Source of the DNA: Solanum dulcamara
Taxonomy: Eukaryota > Streptophyta > Magnoliopsida > Solanales > Solanaceae
DNA length: 64,000 bases
Assembly (NCBI RefSeq): GCF_947179165.1
Contig: NC_077237.1
Span: 13,358,235 to 13,422,234 of the forward strand
Direction of reading: 5' to 3'
How positions within the stretch are numbered: position 1 is the first letter of the stretch; the number at the start of each line of letters is the position of its first letter. The position numbers were made by a program, and so were the translations under genes. This document shows, piece by piece, positions 13,345 to 24,449 of this stretch. Under the pieces are notes generated by a model, which saw nothing but the letters and a program-made list of their open reading frames with translations, searched no databases and had not been told where the DNA came from.

Positions 13345-13544
13345 ACAGAGTTCAAGAGTCATAGGGAGTCTATGAAGCCGTGTCTAGTAGAGTCTTGCTT
13401 ATGGGTATGTTGTACACCACACATATAATCAAGAGGCTATAAGACATTAAGAATTGTTTCACTTCTTTCATACTCTGAATTCGTGCGATAGAGTTAAACT
13501 CTATAAAACTCCTTTCTAATTCGTGTGTTTATACGTTACAGATA

Positions 13545-16500
13545 ATACCTCCTAAACGCACTGCTAGCTAGAGGAACGCTGATAACACAGAGATTTCCCA
13601 GTCAGTGGTACGCCTATCGAGGGCTAGAGGCCGACCGGCGAGGTATGCGGAGGCACCTCAAGTGCTTACTACTCCACCTGTACCAACTTCGGAGGCAGAC
13701 TTTAGAGGAGCGATTGTTATGCTCACTCAATTAGTGGCTGCCCAAAATAGTAGCCAGAGTTTGCTAACTCTTAGCTCTAGTTCCTAAGAGTCGTTTGCTG
13801 CTACCAGGATTAGAGACTTTCTGAGAATGAATCCGCTGGCATTCACGGGGTCTAAGGTTGATGAAGATCCCCAAAATTTTATTGATGAGACATGAAAAAT
13901 CCTAAAAGCTATGCATGCTATGGAGATTAAGGGGGTTAAGTTGGTGTCCTACCAACTCAAGGATGTGGCAAACATCTGGTATAACCAATGAGAACAAGGT
14001 AGAGGTGAGAATGCTGAACCTGCTATGTGGGATGAATTTGAGGGAGCCTTTCTTGACCACTTCTTTCCCCGAGAATTGAGGGAAGCGAAAGTGGAGGAGT
14101 TTGTGAATCTGAAACAAAAAGGCATAACTGTTAAGGAGTACAGCCTGAAGTTCATCCAGCTGTCCAGGTATGCTCCAGAGATGATCCCAGACGTGAGGTC
14201 AAAGATGAGAAAATTTGTCTCCGGTTTGGGAAGACATGTGAAGAAGGAATGCAAAGCGGCATCGTTAATCTCCGATATGGATATTTCAAGACTAATAGTG
14301 TACGCTCAACAAGTGGAGGATGAGAAGAGAAAGGATAGAGAGGAGCATCTGAGCAAGAAGGCAAGATCAGCTAGGCATGAGAACGAACAGAGGCAAAACA
14401 GGGGCAACAGGTCCTTCTTCCAAAAGAGGCCCTCCAACTATGCCTCATCTACCGCCAGTGCACCTATGCCGCAGAACAGGTATGATCGGCAGGGACAGAG
14501 CCGCCAGAATTTCAGATCCCAGGGTTCTCAATACCAAGCTAGCGTGGGTCAAGGTTCGCAAGGGAAGCCACCATGCATCAAGTGTTGTAAGCTCTACTTG
14601 GGAGAGTGCAAAGCGGGAAGGGTTGGTTGTTATAAATGCGGCCAAAAAGACCATTTTCAAAAGGAGTGTCCAGCATGGGGGAATAGAGCCCACTATTCTA
14701 CCACCGCACCACCAGCTATAGGTAATCAGAGGGGCACTACTTCAAGTATGAGTAGAGGTACAAACCGTCTATATGCCATGGGTAGTCGTCAAGATCAGGA
14801 GAAATCTCCAAACGTCGTGACGGGTATGATTCGAGTCTCTTCTCTTGACTGTTATATTTTGATGGATCCGAGTGCCACACTATCTTTTATGACTCCTTAC
14901 GTGGCAAGTAAGTTTGATAAAATTACCAAATATCTCCTTGAGCCTTTAAGTGTAGCTACTCCTGTTGGTGATTTTGTCTTAGCTGAGAGAGTCTATAGAG
15001 ATTGTACTATGTCAATTCATCACAGGGATACCTTGGCTAACTTAGTTAAGTTGGACATGGTTGATTTTGATGTGATTTTTGGCATGGACTAGCTTTATGT
15101 TTTTTATGCTTTTATTGATTGTAGGACTCAGATTGTTAGGTTCAAATTCCCAAACGAGGCTGTCATAGAGTGGAAGGGGAGTCCTGTCATGCCTAAGGGT
15201 AAGTTTATTTCCTACTTTAGGGCCAGGAAGCTAATCTCAAAAGGGTGTATTTATCACCTTGTCCAAGTGAAAGATGACAGTATTGAGTCTCCATCCCTTG
15301 AGTCGGTTCCGATTGTCAATGAGTTTCCTAATGTCTTTCCTGAAGATCTGCCTGGAGTCCCTCCTGATAGCGAGATCGACTTTGGGATTAATGTCATTCC
15401 TGATACCCAGCCTATCTCAATCCCTCCATATAGAATGGCTCTGGATGAGTTGAAAGAGTTGAAAGAACAGTTGAAAGACTTGTTAAATAAGGGATTCATT
15501 AGGCCGAGTGTCTCACCATGGGGTGCTCCGGTCCTATTTGTGAGAAAGAAAGATGGGTCCCTTAGAATGTGTATTGACTACAGGCAGCTGAACAAGGTCA
15601 CCATAAAGAACAAATACCCTCTCCCCAGAATAGATGACTTATTTGATCAACTTTAGGGTGCCACTTGTTTCTCAAAGATAGACCTAAGATCGGGCTACCA
15701 TCAATTGAAGGTGAGGGAGTGTGGTATCCCAAAGACAGCTTTTCGGACCGCTATGGCCACTTTGAGTTCTTGGTGATGTCCTTCGGGTTGACTAATGCCC
15801 CCATAGCTTTTGTGGATCTCATGAACCGAGTATTTAAATCATACCTTGATATATTTGTGATTGTATTCATAGATGATATTTTGGTTTACTCCAAGAATGA
15901 GGAGGAGCGCGCCCATCATCTTAGAGTCGTCTTCCAAACTCTGAAGGACTAGATATTGTATGTAAAATTCTCTAAATGTGAATTTTGGCTTGCATCTGTG
16001 GCTTTTCTAGGCCACATTGTATCTGGAGATGGTATTTAGGTTGATGCTCAGAAGATTGAGGCAGTGAAAAATTGGCCCAGACCCACGTCCCCGACAAAGA
16101 TAAAAAGCTTCTTGGGTTTGGCCGATTATTATCAAATATTTGTAGAGGGATTCTTGTCCATATCATCACCATTGACCAAGCTGACCCTAAAGAAGGCTAA
16201 GTTTTAATGGTCCGATGCTTGTGAGGAGAGTTTCTAGAAATTGAAGACCAAGCTAACCACTGCTCCTGTTCTAACCTTGCCCGATGGGACAGAAGGTTTT
16301 GCGATCTATTATGATGCATCTAGAGTTGGTTTGGGCTGTGTGCTGATGTAGAAGGGGAAGGTAATAGCTTATGCTTCAAGACAGCATAAGGTTCATGAGA
16401 GGAATTACGCAACTCATGACCTTGAACTGGCAGCTGTGGTATTTGCCCTTAAAATTTGGCGCCACTACTTGTATGTGGTGCATGTTGATGTGTTCACCGA

Positions 16501-17888
16501 TCACAAGAGTTTACAATACGTCTTCAGCCAGAAGGACTCAACCTGAGGCAAAGGAGATGGCTCGAACTACTCAAAGACTATGATATAAGCATCCTCTACC
16601 ATCCAGGTAAAGCTAATATTGTTGTTGATGCTCTTAGCAGGTTGTCTATAGGTAGCACTGCCCATGTGGAGGAGGAAAGGAGAGAATTGGCAAAAGAGGT
16701 ACATAGATTAGCCCGATTAGGAGTTCGTCTTGAAGATAACAATGAAGGTGGAGTTAATGTTCAGGATGGGTCTGCATCCTCACTTGTGGTAGAGGTAAAG
16801 GAGAAACAAGATCAGGATCCCGTCCTTCTCTAATTGAAGGAAGTTGTCCACAAACAAGAGCTGATGGTTTTCACCAAAGGGGGAGATGCCAAAATAGGTT
16901 GTGTGTACCTGATATCGATGATGTTCGAGAGAGAATTATAACCAAAGCGCATAGTTCTAGATACTCTATTCATCCGAGCTCTACAAAGATGTATCACGAC
17001 TTGAGGGAAATCTATTGGTGGAGTGGGATGAAGAGAGATATTGCGGAATTCGTTTCTAAGTGCCCGAATTGCCAACAGGTGAAGGTTGAGCACCAAAGGC
17101 CATGTGGTTTAGCTCAAAATTTAGAAATTCTGGAATGGAAGTGGGAGATGATCAACATGGACTTTATCACAGGTCTGCCAAAGTCCCGGAAGCAACATGA
17201 TTCGATTTGGGAGGAGGTGTAGATCGCCAATTGAATGGTTTGAAGTTGGTGAAGTTGAGTTGATTGGGCCCGATTTTGTCCACCAAGCCATAGAGAAGGT
17301 TAGAGTCATTCAAGATAGGCTAAAGACAGCCCAAAGCCGCTAAAAATCTTACACCAACATGAGGAGGAGAGACTTAGAGTTGAGGTGGGTGATTGGGTAT
17401 ATTTGAAAGTGTCACCCATGAAGGGTGTCATGAGGTTTGGAAGGAAGGGGAAGCTTAGTCCTCGATATATTGGTCCTTACCAGATTGCGAGATGGATTGG
17501 GAGTGTCGCCTATGAGTTGGAGTTACCCTCAGAGCTAGCCTCTATTTACCCAGTATTTCACGTTTCAATGTTGAAGAAATACTTGGGCGATCCCTCGTTG
17601 GTAGTCCCTATTGATAGTATTAGAGTTAAGGATAGCTTATCCTATGAAGAGGTTCCGATCCAAATTCTTGATCGCTAAATTCGCAAATTGAGGAACAAAG
17701 AGATTGCCTCAGTCAAAGTCCTATGGAGAAATCAATTTGTTGAGAAAGCCACATGGGAAGCGGAGGAAGACATAAAATCTAAATATCCACATCTATTTGT
17801 GCCTACCGACGAGAATGTTGAAGGTAATATCCATTTCCTTGACTTGAATTCGTTGGTGCATTTTAAGCTTGATTGGTTGAATGACTGA
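13545..17888 (+). pseudogene. Gag-pol of element B, heavily decayed
   Basis: Collinear with element A's polyprotein. The initiator ATG is ATA at 13545. Gag, zinc knuckle (CYKCGQKDHFQKEC), protease, RT (FIDDILVYS near 15870), RNase H, the integrase zinc finger and the chromodomain-like tail (WEAEEDIKSKYPHLF) are all recognisable. Many Gln and Trp codons are now stops, for example TAA at 13785-13787, TAG at 15090-15092, TAG at 15654-15656 and TAG at 15950-15952. A base is lost near 16533 and about ten bases near 16890. The catalytic core of integrase, about 390 bp relative to A, is missing at about 17208-17212. This copy is dead for autonomous transposition. Confidence 0.92.
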
Positions 17889-17956
17889 ATTCTGATTGTG
17901 ATTTGTACCCCGATTTCCATTCTTGGTTTACTCATCATTCGAGGACGAATGATCCC

Positions 17957-17969
17957 AAGGGGGAGATAT
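17957..17969 (+). promoter_or_regulatory. Polypurine tract of element B
   Basis: AAGGGGGAGATAT directly before the 3' LTR, which starts TGTAACACC at 17970. Confidence 0.85.
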
Positions 17970-18341
17970 TGTAACACCCCCCAAAAAGTTTTCCTAAGAT
18001 TCGGACCTTTCTTGTATTCGGGTAGGGTCGAACTCTATTATTGTGAAGTATATGCTTGAGTTAAGATGAGTCCCTGAGTAATTGAAGATTGTTGGAGGTG
18101 ATATGGGGTCACAAAGGACCCCTAGGACCAAGCTAAGTCCAAAAGGTTCGTCGTGGGTAAGTTTTAGGATGAGTTCGTTTAAGGGGTCGACTTCTAACAA
18201 GCCTATCTTTTGAAAGACGACAATCTAGGTGGCCCACGACCTATTAAATTAAAGTTCGTCGAGTCTTCTTTCCAACGCCACCAAGAATGTAATTTTTGGA
18301 ATTCGGGGTCAAAAGATACGACGATCCTAAGATGAACTAGC
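17970..18341 (+). repeat. 3' LTR of element B, left portion
   Basis: First 372 bp of B's 3' LTR, matching 959-1330. It is interrupted by solo LTR C and resumes at 21575. Confidence 0.92.
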
Positions 18342-18970
18342 TGTAACACCCCAGAAAATTTTTCGCAAAGACTCGAATATTTCTTCACGTGTGTGTAGCC
18401 TCGAATTGAAGGACTTGTAATTATATATATAAGTTAGGATTAATTCCTAAGTATTTTAAGTGTGTTATATGTGTTTAGGGGTCATAAGGAATCTCCAACG
18501 CCAAATCGAGTCCAAAGATTTCCAATCGATTAAGTTTTCGGATGAGTTAGTATAAGGGTCGACTTCAAATGACCATATCTCCTAGGTTATAATGAAATGG
18601 GTGGACCACGACCTACCAAATTACAGGTCTTTGATTCTTCTTTCTAACACCACCAAGATTACAATTTTGGAGTTTGGAGTCAAAAGTTATGACCATTTTA
18701 CTACAGACTAGTACTGCAGGAATTTCAGGCCTGGGCGACCACTGCAGGAAATTTAGGCTTGGCGCTCCAATGGTGCGACGTGGCACTATAGCGCCATAAA
18801 ATAGCCTCACTAGTTTGGTCCTTGGCACGATGCGCCACTATTAGATGTGCAGGGTTTTAAGCCTATTTTGGCTTGGCGCTGTAGTGGCGCGACGCACCAC
18901 TATAGCGCCGGCAAGATTTTTGCCCAGTTTTCCAGATTTTTTAAGAGGGGCAACTTGGAATTTTTTCCTA

Positions 18971-18980
18971 ATTATATATA
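18971..18980 (+). promoter_or_regulatory. TATA-like box of solo LTR C
   Basis: ATTATATATA following the GGCGC block, equivalent to the sites in A and B. A solo LTR can keep promoter activity; here this is inference only. Confidence 0.4.
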
Positions 18981-19609
18981 CCTTCACTTGGAACATTTTG
19001 GACCATATTTTTTCAGATTTTTGCCTCTCCAAAGAAACCCTAACCTTCATCCCTCTTCTCTTCCAAACATCTCCAACAAGAAATTACCTTCAAGAATTTC
19101 TAAGGTTCAAGCTTTCCATTGAAGACCCAACATCAAGGTTCCTTCAAAGTCTTCACCAAGGTATGTAAGGCTAACCTAAAATATGGATTGAATTCTTCCA
19201 TATGCCCATAGATGTGTTGGATAGGAGTTGTGAAAGAGTTGAACCTTCTAGGAAGGTTTTCTTGAAAGTTTTCCTAAACTATAGAATGTTTTTAGATACT
19301 ATTGGTTGATTGATGATTTTAATGACTTGAGTTACTAAATAGTTATCTTTCATATTATTGACTACAAATGTATCTTTGTATATAGATTTATAGGTATTGA
19401 CGATATTCTTGAGTTGAGTTTTGTTGAGAGTATAGATTCATGTTTCATTCACATGAACCCAAGATGAGATTTCTTGTCATAAATGTCTCAAGGTTGAGAT
19501 GGATGGTTTTGTGTATATGTGTATTTATTGGAATGAAAAGAATGAATTGGATAGTTAAGAATGTCCTTTTGCTTCTATAAATTGAACATAGGACTAAAAT
19601 GAAGATTGT

Positions 19610-19760
19610 GGAGTAGACATTTGATATTGATGTGACGATGATATTTGATAATGAGGTGATGATAATAATTGATAATGATGTGGATGATGATGTTGATAAT
19701 GATGCGAATGATGATGTTTTGATAATGATGCGAATGATGATGTTTTGATGATGGTGTGAA
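19610..19760 (+). repeat. GAT-rich low-complexity stretch
   Basis: Repeated GATAATGATGCGAATGATG-type units, with two near-identical copies of ATGCGAATGATGATGTTTTG around 19703-19748, inside solo LTR C. Confidence 0.7.
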
Positions 19761-21574
19761 TGGTGATTATTTAATATATGTAGAATGATTGATGAAGAGA
19801 TTATGTTGATGAGGAGGTTGTGTGATGAAATAGATTGGAGTCTAATGTGACCATGTGATATGTGATCTACCTAATTTTATGTGGTTGGAGTTTTACGAAT
19901 ATTTTGAAAATAAATAATCTTTTGAGAAAGAGTTTTAAATAAATGTTTTGTGAACATTGTTGCATAAACTATTTACACACTATTTTGAGTTTTAAAGGAT
20001 GATTATTTTCATCTACGATTTAAAAGGAGTTTAAGCATGAGTTGAGTTTGAGAAGTATTTTAATTATTTTTGAACATGAATATTTGGAGTATAAATGAGT
20101 TGAGCATTATTTTTCTTTAAAATGTAAATTTTGAGATTTGTATAGATTTTTAAAGAGAAGAGCTTGATGATTGGAGATAAGTCGATTTGAAAGAGGGTCC
20201 AATGAGGCCAGATTTGATTGAGTTTTGAAAAGAGTCCAATGAGACTAAATGAGTTGATTTGAAAGAGTCTGATAAGGCTAAATGAGTATTTTAAATATTT
20301 TACTCACTTAATAGTTATGCGCGTATTGAGTCTTGGGAGGAGTATTGAGCACTGAGTTGGGTAAGAGTATATAGTCCATACTCGAATCCCATAAACTATG
20401 CCGCCAACGTAGGAAGGAATTGTATCGTGTCAGATGTTTCCCTATTTTATTATCCTGAAATGATAGGACTTCATTGATTGACAGATCCATGATTGGTTTG
20501 AGTCGTTCATACCTTGGCAAGTATGAACGGATGGAGCAACGGCGTGACTCGTTGTGCATCACCTATATATAGGTGGTGGGATTGTTGTCGGTTAGAGAAA
20601 CTCCCAAATTGAGTGGTTTATACATGATATGATTGGTTCGATTGAGATTGGTTGATGATTGAGTTGAATTGTATAACATTACTAAGTTCTAAGTTGCATA
20701 TTTATTGATTTGAGTCCTTTGACTTGATTGTTGAGTTGTTTGTTGAGTTGATTGTATAGTATTGAATTGGAATGGATTAAATGATATGTGACCAGATAGT
20801 ATATGATCGGATTGTACATGATGAGGAAGGGATCGAATTGTAAATGATTTGATTGAACTGTATTGTACATGATTGGATTGGATTGTATGGTTTATGATTG
20901 GTCTTTGTCTAAAAATTGTATTCTTACTTTAGACTTATGACACCTTGATTGAGTCTCTCTTTTATCCTTATGATTTGAGGTATTTGAACCAACGTTATTC
21001 TTTCCTGAGGTATGTTTTATTCTACCATATTACATACTCGTACATTCCATGTACTGACGTCCATTTGGACCTGCATTATTTCATGATGCAGAGACAGGTT
21101 TAAGAGATCGTCAGTAGGAGAACCATTGAGGATCTATACACACTCAGCGTATTGGTGAGTCCTCTCCTATATTCGAAGGACACCGCTTATGTTATTCTTG
21201 CGTCGAGTTAGTCCTTTTCATTTTGATTTGAGGTAGCTATGAACATGTTATTGGCACCAATTCGATAGTAGTGATAGAGGCTTCATAGACTAGATAGTGA
21301 TGGGTCGATTGAGTATTTTCTTTTCTTGAATTATTCTTGTCAAACTATTTTAATGACAAAGATCGGAGTTTGATTTGTTGGCACATGACCTTTCTTTCTT
21401 GAGTTAGATCGTTGAGTTGGATTGCCCGCCAAATTATTTTATTATTTTAAACTTTCTACTGGTTGATTGATATTGAATGGATGTGTAATTGGACCAAGTG
21501 GTTTGCTTGGGGACTAGAAATGGTCTTCGAGTGCCGGCCACGTCTAGGGTACCCTCCCGGGGCGTGACACTAAC

Positions 21575-23638
21575 ACGGCAGGAATTTCAGGCCTGGGGTG
21601 CAATTACTGGAAATCTAGGCTTGGCGCCGCAATGGCGCGACGCACCACTATCGCACCAGGAACAAGCCTCAGTAGTTTGGCCTCTAGCGCGGTGCGCCAC
21701 TATGAGGTGTGCAGGGTTTTCAAGCCTATTTTCCCAGAACCCAGAAAATATGGCCTTGGCGTTGTAAGGGGTGACGCGCCACTATCGCTCCAAGAATATG
21801 CCTCAATAGTCTGGTCCTTGGCGCAGCGCGCCACTAACAGATGTGTAGGTTTTTAGGCCTAATCGACTTGGCGCTACAATGGCGCGATGCGCCACTCTTG
21901 CACCAGGAGCGTTTTAGCCTATTGTTTAGAATTTTTGGAGAAAAGGCAATTTGGGAATTATCCCAAATTATATATGTATCATCCTTGAATGAATTTAGAC
22001 CATATTTTCAGCCTCCCTCTCTCTCTAAAAGCCCTAGAAATTTCCCTCTCCTCTCTTCTTCTCCAAATCCTTCTTCAACAAGGAATTGTTCCAAGAGCTT
22101 CAAGACTCCAAGTTTCCATTGAAGACCCAACAACAAGGTTTCTTCAAGAATCTATTCTAAGGAACGTAAGGCTACTCAAAACATGGGTTGAGTCCACCCA
22201 TGTGCCCTACACTTTCTTTGAGGTTAAATATTCATAAGAATGGAGTTTCTTGATAAACCTATGTCCAAAGGAGTCTTGTCATCCATTAATGTGATGCTTG
22301 TTGTGTTGATGTTGTTGAGCTAAGAAATTTCTAAAATCTTTTTGTTAGTATGAGTCGATGAAGATGAGTTGTTAAACATGCGTCATTGATTTTTCTTAAC
22401 TATGTGAATTATGACAAAAATGCTAATTTACTTAAATATGTTATTTATCTTGAATTGTTGATTTAAAACCTTGGAGTTGTGGTGAGTACCAAATGATTTG
22501 TTAAATGAATGGAGAAATGATTGGATAGATTTGTATGTTGTTATAAATGCATATTTAATCTACTCTTGAAAAATATGATTGGGATTGATCGAATTGTATG
22601 ATTGGGAGAGGTTTGATTATGATAGAGTTGATGAGTTGACAAGGTTGTAATGAGACTTGTCGATATGATTTGATTGAGTTGATTGGATGGAGTTTTATGA
22701 GCATTGAGTCTTGGGAGGAGTATCGAGCACCGAATTAGGCAAGAGTATAGTCCATACTCGAACCCAATAACTACGTCGCCAAACGTAGGAGGGGATTGAA
22801 ACATTAAAGTCGGATGCTTCCCCAAAATTATTGTCCTGACATTATAGGACTTGGTTGGATTGGATCCATGATTGGTTGATTCGTTCATACCCTAGCAAAG
22901 TATGAACGGACGCGGCAACAACGTCGGTTTGTTGTACTTTCACTGGCTCATAAGTGATGGTTGTCGGATAAGAGAAACTCCCACATAGGTCTTGGTAGTA
23001 CTCTGAGTCTGATTGAGTTGATTTGTATATGATTTTGTCCCGTCTAAACTATATTCTTGCTTAGACTTAGGGCGTTTGTTGAGTTGTGTTTCTTTCTGAG
23101 TTGAGCTTCCCGAGTTGATTTGATTCTTTCTGATGTTGTTTCATTCGGCCATTTTACATACTCGTACATTCCATATACTAACGCCATTTGTCCTGCATTA
23201 TTTCATGATGCAGAGACATGTACCAGAGATCATCAATCGGCGCACCATTGAAGATCTACACTCTTCCAGCTACTTGGTGAGTCCTCCTAGTTTCCGGAGG
23301 ATGTTGAGCCCCATCTATAGTTTTGTGTTGTCCCTTTGTTTTGATTGTTGGTAGCCATGGGCTTTTCATTGGTACCTCCTAGACTTTGATAGAGGCTTCA
23401 TAGACTAGAGTATGGGGAGGTTGGACTGTTATTTGAGGAGTCTTATTATATTTGTTTTTGTTGAGTTGATAGTGTTTGGCCTTTGGCCCCCATAATGAGA
23501 ATAGTGTGTTTATAATTGAATCCTCCATTGAGTGAATATGATTGAATGATAGTGTGAATGAATTAGGTGGTTCGCTTGAAGGCCAGAAATGGCTTTCGAG
23601 TGCCGACCACACCTAGAGCATCCTCCCGGGGCGTGATA
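21575..23638 (+). repeat. 3' LTR of element B, right portion
   Basis: 2064 bp matching 1331-2862 joined to 12798-13328, including the uninterrupted site of element A's insertion near 23103-23107. It contains a GGCGC block at 21618-21905 and a TATA-like box near 21969. It ends at the GTAAA duplication. Confidence 0.92.
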
Positions 23639-23643
23639 GTAAA

Positions 23644-24242
23644 GATGTTGAAAACATCCATAAAAACTCATCAGAGAACATGTTACTCTGAGCAGAACAT
23701 GAGATTGTTAAGATGAAGTTGTTTCACTGTTCAAAATCTTTAGAGAATTGCAATAAGGGAGAATCAATGTGGCAAGAAATTGAAATTCTATACAAAAAAA
23801 GTTGTTGTACATTATGCACTTGGAATTTTTGGAAATAGGGAGAAAGAAGTTGATGCATGAATATATCAAATTAATTAAATCAAATTAGGATTGGAGTCAT
23901 GGAGAGACTTGAACCAATTTTAAGATGGATTGGAGAATTGTAAGGCGGTTACATATTTCTATATAAGCAGCACGAATTATAGTTTGGAGTTCACACCCAA
24001 AGACAGAGGCGTTAGAGTGGGAAGAGTTCTACAAAAAGAGTCCCATAGTAGAATTTATTGCTACAAAGAAAGAACTTGTTCCTATCAAGATTTATCCATA
24101 CAGTTCTTGAATAGTACTAGTTAGTTTCTTTTGGTGGTTCTAGAACAATATCTTGATTACTTTGTTAATTGATTATAGTAGGTATTGTTTTATATTGCAA
24201 AGGACATCATTGACAGGGTAGAGTCATTGAAGATGAACAGTA
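23644..24242. other. Unresolved sequence right of element B
   Basis: No supported gene. A TATATAAGC box at about 23960, followed by about 200 bp ending in a T-rich stretch, resembles an LTR promoter remnant, but no partner LTR or coding region was found. Confidence 0.4.
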
Positions 24243-24449
24243 AAGAGTCACTTGGTGTGAGGTATAAGGTATAATAATTATAGGATAAAATATAGAATTA
24301 TTTTATAATCTTGCATTTGATTTGAGGTATTAGATAGTCATGAAATTATTTATCCCATCATTTATACCATAGTGATGGGATAAGTTATCACATATGCATG
24401 GTAGGATAACTTATTCCGAGATAACTTGTTTCCAATCAATTGACCCCTA
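24243..24449. mobile_element. MITE-like element, degenerate
   Basis: About 207 bp with partly inverted ends (GAGTCACTTGGTGTGAGG at left; the reverse of CAATCAATTGACCCC at right) and internal repeats of GGGATAA / TTATCCC type. The core (TTATCCCATCATTTATACC, then GATGGGATAAGTTATC) resembles a MITE I recognise from Solanaceae sequence. No clear target duplication could be fixed, so the ends are approximate. Confidence 0.5.

Larger units (their letters stand above)
18342..21569 (+). mobile_element. Solo LTR C of a related gypsy family
   Basis: A single 3.2-kb LTR beginning TGTAACACCCCAG and ending GGGGCGTGACA. It is flanked by CTAGC (18337-18341) and CTAAC (21570-21574), a 5-bp target duplication with one later change. 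It has no PBS, PPT or coding region, so it is most simply explained by recombination between the two LTRs of a full element. It shares termini, a shorter GGCGC block (about 18754-18910), a TATA-like box and the layout of the A/B LTRs, but is clearly divergent and longer. A GAT-rich low-complexity stretch lies at about 19610-19760. Confidence 0.88.
959..23638 (+). mobile_element. Ty3-gypsy element B, nested host of A and C
   Basis: An LTR retrotransposon on the plus strand. It starts TGTAACACCCCCC at 959 and ends GGGGCGTGATA at 23638. A perfect 5-bp target duplication, GTAAA, lies at 954-958 and 23639-23643. Its 5' LTR (959-2862 plus 12798-13328) is split by element A and its 3' LTR (17970-18341 plus 21575-23638) by solo LTR C. 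Once the insertions are removed each LTR is about 2.43 kb. A primer binding site follows the 5' LTR, and a polypurine tract precedes the 3' LTR. The gag-pol interior is heavily mutated. RT, RNase H, integrase, then a chromodomain-like tail is the chromovirus order, most like the Del/Tekay lineage; the lineage name is from family knowledge. Confidence 0.93.
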
